A stretch of DNA of 64,000 bases from the NCBI GenBank assembly GCA_963575745.1, contig CAUYUJ010015294.1, positions 1-64,000 of the forward strand, in the 5' to 3' direction. The translations under genes were made by a program, and so were the position numbers. The notes beneath the pieces are model-generated. The model was not told the DNA's origin. It saw only the letters and a list, made by a program, of their open reading frames with translations, and made no database searches. This stretch comes from Prorocentrum cordatum (taxonomy: Eukaryota; Sar; Dinophyceae; Prorocentrales; Prorocentraceae). Position 1 is the stretch's first letter. Each line of letters begins with the position of its first letter. This document shows positions 40,292 to 51,748 of the stretch, one piece after another.

Positions 40292-43200
40292 TCACATCAT
40301 ATCCTGTCCGAAATACGCTTGTACAACCCGCGGCAAGATCATAATCGTATGCTCAACGGCCGAGACCTCGGCATCAGTCACTGTTGAAGTTGGATCAATC
40401 GAGAGTGCCGCACTGTACACCTCCGTCCAAATAATCTCATGGCTGAGTGGCTGCCTTGAGAGCCTCGATACCCGTCCAACATCTATCCAGCACCCGACTC
40501 CCACGCCGTCGCAAGAGACACCACCATCAAATCCAGCTCTGATGGCACAAACGCGAAACACCTGTTGTAACTGAGGGGCGTGAAGCCCGATCCTATCTCG
40601 AATCACTGGTGGCCCGACACGGGCCATATGAGTGAGTACATCTGCACGCGTGTTCCATTCCCTATATGTGTGGTCTACAATTTCCCTCCCATGACAGGCA
40701 GGCCTAATTCCATACCTTTGACACATGTTGTCAAGTTGGTTTATCATTCTGTTGATCCTATCCTGATAAGTACGATTAAGCACCCTCCAGACACCCTGCA
40801 GCCAAGACACCACCAGAAGACTGTCCCCAGAAATGTACACAGGGATCCCAAATGAGTCGAGGTCGTACTCAACCTCCTTCATATTTTGTAACGCAATACG
40901 TTTGGCCAGTTTGTCGTTGAAAGCCGCAGTGCCCTCTTGGGCCCCATAGGTGTGTAGGTCGTTTTGTGTGATGGTAAGTACCTCCTGCAGGGCCCCACCT
41001 GTTGTACCGTACCCTTTTCTTTTCTGAAAATAACTCAGCATCGTCCGTGTACACATGTGTTCGCAGAACTGAACATACGCAGCATCTGTCGGCACAAAGG
41101 ACTCCCACCATTTGAGTCCGTAGAATTCGCAGAAAGAAAATAGCCAGCATCTCTGGCCGACAGCTCGACCTGAACTAACATGTCTCCTTTTTAGCTGCGA
41201 AGCCTCCTGGAAGTGAAACATACCCCGCAGGCACTCAGACGCATCCGTCCTGAGTCTGTCCCACAGTGGGCCATACGCAACCGTAGTCATGTGGTGATCT
41301 CTCCACGTACGTTGCGTCGAAGATATTTCCTCATGAGAAGCAGTACACAACATAGAAATGAAATCAGCAGCATCCTTAGCGGAGTTCCACACCATACGAA
41401 GAAATCGCTGCACCAAACTCGCAAACCCATACGATCGAAATTGCTCTCTGGCCTCGTGGTACCGTCGTCGGTTCCAGTCCGCCATAGTCTCCTCCTCTCT
41501 CCTCGGCCGTCGAAACATGCGGCACAAACACCATCCCTCGAAGGCATTGCGCATGTGTAGCGAGGAAATATCAGCAGTACATGTCCCTAGACAATACAAC
41601 GCCATACTCTGCATCTTGTCTTGATAACGACAAAACTTATCACGAACAGCTACCGCTCTGTTACGAAAGAAATCCGACTGTCCAATGAAACAAGCACGAG
41701 CCTCCTTGATGCGATATTACACATCTGGATGAGCGGGCACTAAGTATTTGGAGAAAATCTCATGACCCAATACTTTCAATCTGCACACACGTCGAAGTCT
41801 AAAGTCCTGATATCTCGAGCACGCAGGTATACACAAACCCTCGCTGGTAAGTATATGTCCGTCACCGTCCACTTTCGCATTTTCCCCACATGTCATGTAC
41901 AACAAGCTGCTATCCTTCCATCGCATCCCCCAGTCATGTAGTGGTAGTGTTAGATCGTGCATCATCTGAGCCAACACAGTTGAGGAGGCAGAGACAAGGT
42001 AGCAGTTGCCCGCCCACACAAAGTGGTTCACTATTGTCCGTCGCTCATACTCACCACAGACGCCCTCCAGCACATACCCCACTCCTCTACTGCCCCAAAT
42101 CCCGAAATATAGGTCCCCACATGGCACATATGATAAGATTAAGGAGAAGAGGCCCCTCAGGGCCGCCCGTCCGTATGCAGACGTCCCAGTTGATGTCGTG
42201 AATGGCCATACCCTCGACAACTAACGACCCCGTAGTGCAAACCAGCGGTGATAGCAAAGCATACTGGAGATAGGCAGGAATATTGGCATGGCACATAGCT
42301 CGCTTGGCGTTTTGAAGGCTGCAGTGGTCGAACGCTTGTTTGATATCGGCGTTAGCGATATGGACCGTCTGATCCTTTCCCCAGATGTCCCCATGTTGAG
42401 CCAGAGCCTTGAGGGCCCCCACAAATTCCACCGTCTTACGTCCCTCCTGGAAGCCGTAGATGCCCAGGGGTCCCATGAGGCCAGCCCGAGACACAAATTG
42501 TTCGACCAAGATCACCACACAAGCAGAATACCAACGGCTGAGACTGTTTTGCAGACAGAGGTACCGTGCATCTGTCAGCGATGTCAAGCTCGGCAGCTTG
42601 GGCATGAAGGCGATCAAAATTTGCCTCCAGTCCTGCGGATACTGCCGTGCCAAGCGAAATATCTCATCAAACATCCGAGCACGCCACGCAAAGTCGCCCA
42701 CGGCAATGCCTTGAGTATTTCACAAGGCAGCCTGTCGGGGCCAGTGGCACGCCTGGACTTAAGACGTGACCGTGCCTGGCATACCACCGCCATTGTCAGT
42801 CCCTCAGTGCAGTACCCGTCACATAGGTTCTGTTGTGCATCCCTCCTCAACTCCTCCAACATCGCCATATCCCGTCCTCTGACCTCCTCCGAAGTATACC
42901 TCTGTCTGGTATGTGCTCTGATCTCCTCCACCCACTCCTCCCTGTCCTCAGATATCCGTCCCTGCACAATGAGGTGCTTGATACCATGACGCTCTTTGCG
43001 CCTGGAGGCAGGAGAGGTCCACGCGGCCAACGCCGCACGATACTCCCTCCGCAGTCCGTTGGCACGTCTGCGCAAGCTGGGCACGTCCACTGACGCTGGC
43101 AAAGGCTTCCGTCGCAAAATCTCCTGGCAGGCCGTGAGCCCTGCAGGCCTAATTGGCGGTAGTCCCCGTCCCGTGGTGGCAGTCGTGAATTTGATTTCCT

Positions 43201-44263
43201 CCTGCTCAGTACAGGCCCGAATAGTGGTCGACACAAGGTCCCCTGGAGAACAAGTAGTATTGGCATCTCCCAAGACCCGATCGATTTCCTTTCGCGCCAT
43301 ATTGAGGTCCCCCCAATTCACCGTCTTATAACCCACCAAACTCTTTTCACGAGCTGCCGTCGGGATACTACGTTTGACCAGCTCAGCGCCTGCGTCACTA
43401 AAAGTCCCCTGAAGCAGGCCGTGGTCGCTGAGACGACTACGATTTGTCCTCCCCCCATTACTCATGATCGTTTCGACCGTCATCTTATCGATCACCCACG
43501 TCCTGGGAACAAAAATGCAATCAAGAACCTTCTTACACGTCCCCCACCGAGATACTCCGTAGCTCTCCCATGTGTGTAGTCGTCGTGGCAAGAACGAATT
43601 GGCAGCCGTCATCCCCAGGCGCCCTAGAAAGCATAGAACCCGCTCGCGCAACTGTTGTCGTACGTCCCTCCTCACCCGCTGTGCACCTCCCTCCTCGCAA
43701 GTCCTCCTCTCCTCCTTGGTAGCACTTCCCACCGCCTCATAGACAGTCCCAGTGCGTGAGCACTGCAGCTGAGTTGATGGGGATAGCTCAACGTTGGCAT
43801 CGAGCAGCACAGAGACAGTCGCCCCCTTCCAGCGGCTGCGCAGAGTGAGAATGACTGACTCGAGCGTGTCCAACACCACGCACTGCACGTCTACGGCGTT
43901 AACGACGCCGGGGTCGGGAAGATACGCAGAGGCAACTATCACAGGGGCACTTCCACTACCAAAGACCACCACACAGAACCGTTCGTATTGACATATTGAT
44001 TCACGCACACATGTACTCTACTCTTTGTTAAATAATAACCCACACTTACCGTCACAACTCACACGATATGATAGACCACACCGTCTGATATATGCATCGA
44101 ATTTGCCTCCAAAAAGATTCTGGCATTCCTGAACACCCCAGATGCAATCTCGCATTGAAAGGCACCTCAGAATCTCATTCCCCTTGAAATTGGCCGACCC
44201 CGCCCGATTGAGGTTCCAGCTACCCAGTCGGATCCCCTTGAACGGTGTTCGGCGTCGTCGTCG
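40292..44263 (-). pseudogene. LINE-B ORF2 (endonuclease, RT, permuted RNase H), inactivated
   Basis: Starts in frame after the ORF1 UGA: GIRLGSWNLNRAGS and WGVQECQNLFGG carry the APE Asn and Glu blocks. A UAG follows at 44018-44020. LLDANVELSPS, LPRRLHTWESYG, LDCIFVPRTW and SRLSDHGLL are present. The RT is spread over three frames: ATGPDRLPCEILKALPW, then after a frameshift HIANADIKQAFDHC (motif A) and RTGGPEGPLLLNL (motif B), then after another FVWAGNCYLVS (motif C, 42005-42016). WAGN replaces the catalytic Asp by Gly, a GAC to GGC change. After a UAA the C-terminus (41614-40292) is open and keeps GDSLLVVSWLQG, REWNTRADVLTH, FDGGVSCDGVGVGCWIDVG and TDAEVSAVE, in the same permuted order as LINE-A. 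Confidence 0.9.
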
Positions 44264-44266
44264 TCA
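44264..44266 (-). promoter_or_regulatory. UGA codon between in-frame LINE-B ORF1 and ORF2
   Basis: Context GTG UGA CGA CGA CGA CGC. ORF2 follows in the same frame with no AUG ahead of the catalytic Asn and Glu blocks. Same layout as in LINE-A, with a different downstream context. Confidence 0.6.
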
Positions 44267-45694
44267 CACCCTCCTGTTGACTTCCGTCTCGATATCAGCC
44301 TTCGTCTTAGTAAACGCAGGTATGAGTTGATGCAACCTGTCGACCGTCTCACTCGATACCTCCCATGTCGCCCGCGTCGTGGTAAACTCGGCCAGAAGCA
44401 TTGGCCTCGGAGCGGCCGTCGTAGGCACTGTCCATATAGTCGATTTGGGCGGTCCCATTTTCCCTCGCACAGCAATCACCTCAATACCCATCTGTGTACA
44501 CATGCTCCGAATAGTGCCGCAGAATCCCCCCACCGCCTTAACGTGGTCCCTCTTCCACTCGGGGCACTCGACACTGACTTTGATCGCCTCAGGGTTGATT
44601 ACCTGCTTCATATTCTCAATGAGGCACTGTGGTGCAGCGATCTGGATTCCTGGAGGAGGCGCGGGGCGTTTTGCAGGGGGTACCGTCACAAGGTCGATGC
44701 ACCGTTTGACCCTCCAAATAATATCCCTGTCGGTCCCTGGCTTGAATTTGATTTTGGCCGATCCGAACATGTAACGGCCAGCGTTAATGCGCTCCGTACC
44801 GTCAACACACACGTGCACACGATCATCCTCCGAAAGACAATGATTTGTAATGTTATCTATGAGCACCTTCACATCCTCCCACATGAGCATCTCCTGAGAC
44901 CTCCTATCCCTGTCACTCCAGTTGGTGACCCATCCCTTGAGTTCGACATACGTTGGAGAGAAGTAGGTGGTTCCAGGAGCCTGGTATCTTCCCGTCCTGG
45001 TATTATCAGGCCTCGTCGAAGCGTCACTGGCAACTGAACCCGCACGAACCTGTCCCTGGAGTCCCTGGACGATCGTCTCGAGTCGATTATGTTTAGTCTC
45101 AAGCCCCTGAACGCTCGTCTCCAGATTAGAAATCGTAACACCCTGCTTCTGGACCTGGGCCTGAACGTTGTCGATTTTGGTCCCCTGAACTCCTATGGCA
45201 TCCTGGATCCTTTCAGTGTTATCATCCATCTTGTGCATCATCTGCAATAGTAAACTCTGCATACCATCCTTCCCCTCCAAGGCGGCCTTCCTTTCAGCAA
45301 GAACCTCCTCACGATTACGCTTCACAGGGGGGGCGCCGCCATCCACCGTCATGTTATCTGCATGCTCAGGCATTGTGTCAATACACTGAGGTCCGTATCC
45401 CCACGAGTGCAACCACTGTCGTGTCACCGTCCGTTCACAGAGAGGTACAACAGATTCACTATCTGGAGTGGAGTCGGCAGTATTCAATCTTCCGTCCAAT
45501 GGGTAGTCACCTGGGGTCTTCTCAATATCCTGAAGTTGTCTTTTACGAGAAGCTCTCTCGACAGCAGTATCTGGCTTCTGACCGTAATCCTGTGAGTACT
45601 GCAAATATGGCACTGTCGGTGATATATCCTCCAGCTGAAACCTTCTCGCGAGAACCGAAAGTCGTATCCGTCCGTCTTCACACACGTACAGCAA
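44264..45694 (-). CDS. LINE-B ORF1: coiled-coil nucleic-acid-binding protein
   Basis: About 476 codons, open throughout. It shares with LINE-A ORF1 an N-terminal VERASRKRQLQD block, a long coiled coil (around residues 150-215, repeated QxxxI/LxxxE heptads) and a C-terminal domain with SPTYVELKGWVTNWSD, TERINAGRYMFGSAKIKFKP and GKMGPPKSTIWTVP. It ends EVNRRV-UGA, after which ORF2 continues in frame. The displayed start is TTG; the frame stays open upstream to a TAG without any AUG, and the first internal AUG is at about residue 109, at the same place as in LINE-A. Because ORF1 is intact while ORF2 is broken, this copy could still supply ORF1 protein if transcribed. Confidence 0.85.
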   Translation of the reverse strand: MLYVCEDGRIRLSVLARRFQLEDISPTVPYLQYSQDYGQKPDTAVERASRKRQLQDIEKTPGDYPLDGRLNTADSTPDSESVVPLCERTVTRQWLHSWGYGPQCIDTMPEHADNMTVDGGAPPVKRNREEVLAERKAALEGKDGMQSLLLQMMHKMDDNTERIQDAIGVQGTKIDNVQAQVQKQGVTISNLETSVQGLETKHNRLETIVQGLQGQVRAGSVASDASTRPDNTRTGRYQAPGTTYFSPTYVELKGWVTNWSDRDRRSQEMLMWEDVKVLIDNITNHCLSEDDRVHVCVDGTERINAGRYMFGSAKIKFKPGTDRDIIWRVKRCIDLVTVPPAKRPAPPPGIQIAAPQCLIENMKQVINPEAIKVSVECPEWKRDHVKAVGGFCGTIRSMCTQMGIEVIAVRGKMGPPKSTIWTVPTTAAPRPMLLAEFTTTRATWEVSSETVDRLHQLIPAFTKTKADIETEVNRRV

Positions 45695-45846
45695 AAGATA
45701 ACAAGCGCAGCAAACAAAGGAAGCAGCCTAGCTGACCTCGAAGATGCCGTACCCGTCGATGGCAGCGATGGCTGCCGCGCCGTCTCCCCGCGACGCCGAC
45801 ACCCCCTGAGCCCCAGTGGGATCCTGGAGCCCTGGGGCCGAGATGT

Positions 45847-45854
45847 CTTGAGCC
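45847..45854 (-). other. Truncated spliced-leader relic at the LINE-B 5' end
   Basis: GGCTCAAG (minus strand), the last eight nucleotides of the dinoflagellate spliced leader, forms the very 5' end of LINE-B. Alone it is short, but its position at the element boundary and the full leader in LINE-A make a relic likely. Confidence 0.65.
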
Positions 45855-46855
45855 GGGGGACTCGCAGAGCTTCCTGACAATATATGATGTGAAAAAATGC
45901 AGAGAACGAATAGTTTTTCAGCCCAAGCGATTTCAGACCTCTCGATGCAACAGCCAAACGCAACCGATGCTTCTGGATTGTCTTCTTTGCGAGCTCTGTA
46001 GCTCTCCTACAGCCCAAGTTCAGACCTCTGAATGCGACAGGCGGACGCGTCTGATGTCTGCGAATCGACTCCTGTCATTACCAGCCCTGCAGCTCCCCTA
46101 CAGCCCGAGTTGAGTGCAGAAAACCGACAGCACCTCTCAGGATGACTCGAACAATACAATAGTTTCGCGGACCTAGTTCGGGCAGCAGACCGAGTTCCGA
46201 GCTCCGGATTCGACAGGCGGACGCGCCTGATGTCTTCAAATCGATTCCTGTGACCACCAGCACTGTAGCCCCCCCCCCCAGCCCGAGTTGAGTGCAGAAA
46301 ACCGAGAGCACTTCTCAAGATGACTCGAACAATACGAATAGTATCGCGATTCTAGATCGGGCAGCAGACCGAGTTTAAACTCTGGATTCAACAGACAAGT
46401 GCGACTGATAATTCTGAATCGGTTTCTGTAAATATCAACTCTGTAGCTGTCCTATATAGCTCGAGTTAAGTACAGAAAACCGAGAGCGTCTGTCAAGATG
46501 ACTCGAATAGAACGAATAGGTTTGCGGACCTAGCTCGGCTAGCAGACCGAGTTCAGACCTCTAGATTCAACAGGCGAACGCGCCTGATCATTCTGAATCG
46601 ATTAGCTGTGCTTACCAGCTCTGTAGCTGTCCTAAAGCTCGAGTTATGTCAGAAAACCGTCATCGCGTGTCAAGATGACTTGAAGGCCCATCCCGCCTGC
46701 CTGCTTTTTGGCAGTAAAAGGTACCCGATCGAGCTGAGATCGAGATGGCGAGCGGGAAAAAGATCATGGGAAAAAATACTACAGCTCAAACGAATTGTTG
46801 AATTTCGAGAACAAAATTTTCAACCGACCAAAAGTCACCAAAAGGTCCGTCGAGA
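45855..46855 (+). repeat. S-element body after LINE-B
   Basis: Starts GGGGACTCGCAGAGCTTCC, then monomers in the usual order and the S tail to CCGTCGAGA. It is the right part of the S-element split by LINE-B. Confidence 0.85.
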
Positions 46856-47510
46856 CTGGGATCCGGCGCTAAACCGTCAACCAGGTAACCGCCGGGAGCC
46901 TCGTAGAGCTCTCTTCTCGCGCGGCGCTGATCGAAGCACACGGAAGAAGCTTTCTCAAGCGTGAAGAAAAAAGATCGGAAAATATGTTTTTTTTTTTTTA
47001 AAATGTTGCATCTTCGCTTCGTGGACCTAGCTGCCAGACCGAGTTCGGACATCTCGATGCGAGAAAAAAACGCGCCTGGTAATACTGGATCGGTTTATAT
47101 GCGCACCAGCTCTGTAGCTCTTCTGAATCTTCAGTTAAGGGAAACCGAAAATGACTCGTATTATGCGAATAGTTTGCGGGCCTAGCTCGAGCAGCAGACC
47201 GAGTTCAGACCTCTCGATGGAACAGACGAACGCGCCTGATGATTCTGAATCGGTTTCTGTAAGTATCAGCTCTGTAGCTGTCCTGAATCGAGTTAAGTAC
47301 AGAAAACCGTCAACGCGTGTCAAGATGACTCGAAACCGCCGACGGTTCCCTGAAGTCTTTTGATAGTAAAATTACAACTACAGACCTGGGAATTTAACTG
47401 GCAGGCGCGGCATAACCGCTACAGGTGGGAAAAATACCTGCTTGTAAAACTAACTTTCAAATTTTGCACAAAGATAGAATAACCGACCCCAAGTCGTCAC
47501 TTGGTGGCGT
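46856..47510 (+). repeat. C-element head, satellite monomers and C-element interior
   Basis: Hairpin 46857-46893 and GCCTCGTAGAGCTC start a C-element that switches near 47003 to the variant satellite start TTGCATCTTCGCTTCGTG. After two monomers the sequence returns to C-element interior near 47345 (GGTTCCCTGAAGTCTTTTG). The same unusual junction type is seen near 17594 and 17930. Confidence 0.75.
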
Positions 47511-47790
47511 CCAAAACCCGGAGAGCGAAGAGACCTCTGGGGAAGAGAAATCTTCTCTCGAGAGAGCTGGGGGGCACCCCTCAAGCGCTTCGGAAGCGCT
47601 GCCGGGAACGCTTCCACGCGTGCCTGCACGAGCGCAGGCACGCGTGGACGCGTGCCGGAAGCGCTCCCGGACCCGCTGCGACCCCAAACGAACTGCTGAG
47701 AGGATTCTGGAGCGGCGGAGATGGGCTGCTGGCGGGCACCACCATCGTCCGGCTTCTACTCCAAAATTCTCTAGCTCTCAGAGAGCTCTC
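47511..47790. repeat. GC-rich palindromic repeat, copy 2
   Basis: 47596-47664 forms a strong hairpin with 31-32-bp arms (about 26 paired) around an ACGAGC loop. The downstream part (GGCGGGCACCACCATCGTCC) matches copy 1 at 37470-37500. Confidence 0.8.
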
Positions 47791-48100
47791 CGGGAAATTG
47801 TCTCTTAAGGTCGGGTCGGCCAACTAGCTTCACCCTGCGCCCGAATTCCTCTTAGCTGATCTTGCCAAAGAGCTCCACGAAGTATTTTTTCTTGCCAACT
47901 AGCTCTCCAGCGCCCCGGAATTACTCTTAAGCTTCCAGTAATAACTTGCTAAGGGAAGCTCTACGAGCCAAGTTACCAGTCCTTTCTGGCCGGGGCGGCG
48001 ACCTAGCTCCGCCCCGCGCCTCAATTCCTCTAGCTCATCGATGCCGAAGAGCTATACAAGGTATTTTTCTTGCCAACTAGCTCTCCAGCGCCCTGGCACT
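47791..48100 (+). repeat. C-element tails and mini-hairpin remnants
   Basis: C-element tail fragments (GAGCTCCACGAAG, GAGCTATACAAGG) are separated by pieces of S tail (TTGCCAACTAGCTCTCCAGC) and the mini-element CTCTTAAGCTTCCAG ... GGAAGCTCTACGAG. A patchwork of nested insertions. Confidence 0.7.
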
Positions 48101-50535
48101 GGGCGCCGGCGGTAAACCGTCAACCTTCCTTACCGCCGGGGGACTCGTAGAGCTTCCTGATAATATATAATGTGGAAAAAATGCAGAGAACGAATAGTTC
48201 TTCAGCCCAAGCGATTTCAGACCTCTCGATGCAACAGCCGAACGCCCCCGATGCTTCCTGTTGTCTTCTTTGCGAGCTCTGTAGCTCTCCTACAGCCCGA
48301 GTTACGTGCGTAAATCGACAGCACCTCTCAAGATGACTCTAACAAAACGAATAGTTTGGCAACCCAGCTCGAGTATCAAACCGAGTTCAGACCTCTGAAT
48401 GCGACAGGCGGACGCGTCTGATGTCTGCGAATCGATTCCTGTGATTACCAGCCCTGCAGCCCCCCTATAGCCCGAGTTAAGTGCAGAAAACCGACAGCAC
48501 CTCTCAGGATGACTCGAACAATACAATAGTTTCGCGGACCTAGTTCGGGCAGCAGACCGAGTTCCGGGCTCTGGATTCGACAGGTGGACACGCCTGATGT
48601 CTTCAAATCGATTCCTGTGACCACCAGCACTGTAGCCCCCCCAGCCCGAGTTGAATGCAGAAAACCGAGAGCACTTCTCAAGATGACTCGAACAATACGA
48701 ATGGTTTCGCGATTCTAGATCGGGCAGCAGACCGAGTTCAGAGCTCTGGATTCAACAAAAAATGCGACTGGTGATTCTGAATCGGTTTCTGTAAGTATTA
48801 GCTCTGTAGCTGTCGTATAGCTCGAGTTAATAACTCGTAGAGCTTCCCTTAGCAAGTTATTGCTGGAAGCTTAAGAGTAATTCCGGGGCGCTGGAGAGCT
48901 AGCTGGCAAGAAAAATCTCGACTGACCTTTTGGTGACTTTTGGTCGGTTGAAAATGATGTTCTCAAAATTTGAATATTCGTTAGAGCTCTAGTATTTTTT
49001 CCCGTGATATTCGATCTTATTCCCGCTCGCCGTCTTGATATCAGCTCGATCGGGTAGCTTTTACTGCCAAAAAGCACACGGGCGGGATCGGCCATTTCGA
49101 GTCATCTTGACACGCGATGACGGCTTTCTCAAGATAACTCGAACTTCAGGACAGCTACAGAGCTGGTAAGCACAGCTAATCGATTCAGAATGATCAGGCG
49201 CGTTCGCCTGTTGAACCCAGAGGTCTGAACTCGGTCTGCTAGCCGAGCTAGGTCCGCAAACCTATTCGTATTATTCGAGTCATCTTGACAGACGCTCTCG
49301 GTTTTCTGTACTTAACTCGAGCTACAGGACAGCTACAGAGCTGATACGTACAGAATCCGATTCAGAATCATCAGTGGCCGTTGTCTGTTGAATCCAGAGC
49401 TCTGAACTCGGTCTGCTGCCCGATCTAGAATCGCGAAACTATTCGTATTGTTCGAGTCATCTTGAGAGATGCTGTCGGTTCTCTGCACTTAACTCGGGCT
49501 GTAGGGGGGCTGCATGGCTGGTAATCACTGGTATCGATTCGGAGACATCAGGCGCGTCCGCCTTTCGAATCCAGAGCTCCGAACCCTGTCTGCTGCCCGA
49601 ACTAGGTCCGCGAAACTATTCGTATTGTTCGAGTCATCCTGAGAGGTGCTGTCGGTGTCCTGCACTTAACTCGGGCTGTAGGGGGGGCTGCAGGGCTGGT
49701 AATCACAGGAATCGATTCAGAGACATCAGACGCGTCCGCCTGTCGCATGCAGAGGTCTGAACTCGGTCTGATACTCGAGCTAGGTTTGCCAAACTATTCG
49801 TAGTTTTCGAGTCATCTTGAGAGGTGCGGTCGATTTACGCACGTAACTCGGGCTGTAGGAGAGCTACAGAGCTCGTACAGAAGACAATCCAGAAGCATCG
49901 GGGGCGTTCGGCTGTTGCATCCGACAGGTCTGAAATTACTTGGGCTGAAAAACTATTTTTTCTGTGTAGTTTTTTCTACATTATATGTTGTCAGGAAGCT
50001 CTACGAGTCCCCCGGCGGTAACAAAGGTTGACGGTTTACCGCCGGCGCCCAGTTACAGAAAACCGAGAGCGTCTGTCAAGATGACTCGAATAATACGAAT
50101 AGGTTTGCATACCTAGCTCGGCTAGCAGACCGAGTTCAGATCTCTAGATTCAACCAGCGAACGCGCCTGATCATTCTGAATCGACTAGCTGTGCTTACCA
50201 GCTCTGTAGCTGTCCTAAAGCTCGAGTTATCTTCAGAAAACCGTCATCGCGTGTCAAGATGACTTGAAACGGCCGATCCCGCCTGCCTGCTTTTTGGCAG
50301 TAAAAGCTACCCGATCGAGCTGAGATCAAGATGGCGAGCGGGAATAAGATCGAATATCACGGGAAAAAATACTAGAGCTCTAACGAATGTTCAAATTTCG
50401 AGAACAAAATTTTCAACCGACCAAAAGTCACCAAAAGGTCCGTCGAGATTTTTCTTGCCAACTAGCTCTCCAGCGCCCCGGAATTACTCTTAAGCTTCCA
50501 GCAATAACTTGCTAAGGGAAGCTCTACGAGTTACT
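48101..50535 (+). repeat. S-element interrupted by an inverted S-element
   Basis: The outer copy starts with hairpin 48104-48140 and GGGGACTCGTAGAGCTTCC. It is interrupted within a monomer at GAGTTA (near 48830), resumes at 50055 (CAGAAAACCGAGAGCG) and ends GGGAAGCTCTACGAGTTA at 50534. It is one of the best copies for seeing both 14-bp termini. Confidence 0.88.
48831..50054 (-). repeat. Complete S-element in inverted orientation
   Basis: Runs on the minus strand from the hairpin (CTGGGCGCCGGCGG, 50040-50054) to the terminus at 48834-48850 (plus strand reads CTCGTAGAGCTTCCC), about 1.22 kb. It sits inside a satellite monomer of another S-element, with TTA or TAA at both edges. This shows that the ~1.2-kb module moves or copies as a unit. 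Confidence 0.88.
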
Positions 50536-51748
50536 GAGCGCCGGCGGTAAACCGTCAACCTTCCTTACCGCCGGGGGACTCGTAGAGCTTCTTGACAATA
50601 TATAATGTGGAAAAAAATGCAGAGACCGAATAGTTTCTCAGCCCAAGCGATTTCAGACCTCTCGATGCAACAGCCGAACGCCCCCGATGCTTCTGGATTG
50701 TCTTCTTTTGCGAGCTCTGTAGCTCTCCTACAGCCCGAGTTACGTGCGTAAATCGACAGCACCTCTCAAGATGACTTTAAGAAAACGAATAGTTTGGCAA
50801 CCCAGCTCGAGTATCAAACCGAGTTCAGACCTCTGAATGCGACAAGCGGACGCGTCTGATGTCTGCGAATCGACTCCTGTGATTACCAGCCCTGCAGCCC
50901 CCCTACAGCCCGAATTAAGTGCAGAAAACCGACAGCACCTCTCAGGATGACTCGAACAATACAATAGTTTCGCGGACCTAGTTCGGGCAGCAAACCGAGT
51001 TCCGAGCTCTGGATGCGACAGGCGGACGCGCCTGATGTCTTCAAATCGGTTCCTGTGACCACCAGCACTGTAGCCCCCCCAGCCCGAGTTGAGTGCAGAA
51101 AACCGAGAGCACTTCTCAAGATGACTCGAACAATACGAATAGTTTCGCGATTCTAGATCGGGCAGCCGACCGAGTTCAGAGCTCTGGATTCAACAGAAAA
51201 ATGCACCTCATGATTCTTAATCGGTTTCTGTAAGTATGAGCTCTGTAGCTGTCCTATAGCTCGAGTTAAGTACAGAAAACCGAGAGCATCTGTCAAGATG
51301 ACTCGAATAATACGAATAGGTTTGCGGACCTAGCTCGGCTAGCAGACCGAGTTCAGACCTCTGGGTTCAACAGGCGAACGCGCCTGATCATTCTGAATCG
51401 ATTAGCTGTGCTTACCAGCTCTGTAGCTGTCCTGAAGCTCGAGTTATCTTCAGAAAACCGTCATCGCGTGCCAAGATGACGTGAAACAGCCGATCCCGCC
51501 CGTGTGCTTTTTGGCAGTAAAAGGTACCCGATCGAGCTGAGATCAAGATGGCGAGCGGGAATAAGATCGAATATCACGGGAAAAAATACTAGAGCTCTAA
51601 CGAATGTTCAAATTCTGAGAACATACTTTTCAACCGACCAAAAGCCACCAAAAGGTCCGTCGAGATTTTTCTTGCCAACTAGCTCTCCAGCGCCCCTGAA
51701 TTACTCTTAAGGTTCCAGCAATAACTTGCTAAGGGAAGGTCTACGAGT
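50536..51748 (+). repeat. Complete S-element
   Basis: Hairpin 50538-50574, GGGGACTCGTAGAGCTTC, about five monomers, tail, and terminus GGAAGGTCTACGAGTTA (51734-51750). About 1.2 kb, directly adjoining the previous copy. Confidence 0.9.

Larger units (their letters stand above)
40097..45854 (-). mobile_element. LINE-B: full-length but inactivated non-LTR retrotransposon
   Basis: A ~5.76-kb minus-strand element with the same layout as LINE-A: a 5' end starting GGCTCAAG (a truncated spliced-leader relic, 45847-45854), ORF1, an in-frame UGA, ORF2, a ~200-bp 3' UTR, an AGGCT-TTCC-AGCCT stem (40126-40139) and a GCAAAGTCCGCAAAA terminus. It occupies the loop of an S-element hairpin; the right side resumes CCGGGGGACTCGCAGAGC with ACCG lost. 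ORF2 has a UAG (44018-44020), a UAA (41717-41719), two frameshifts (near 42690 and 42100) and a lost catalytic Asp, so this copy cannot move by itself. Confidence 0.92.
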
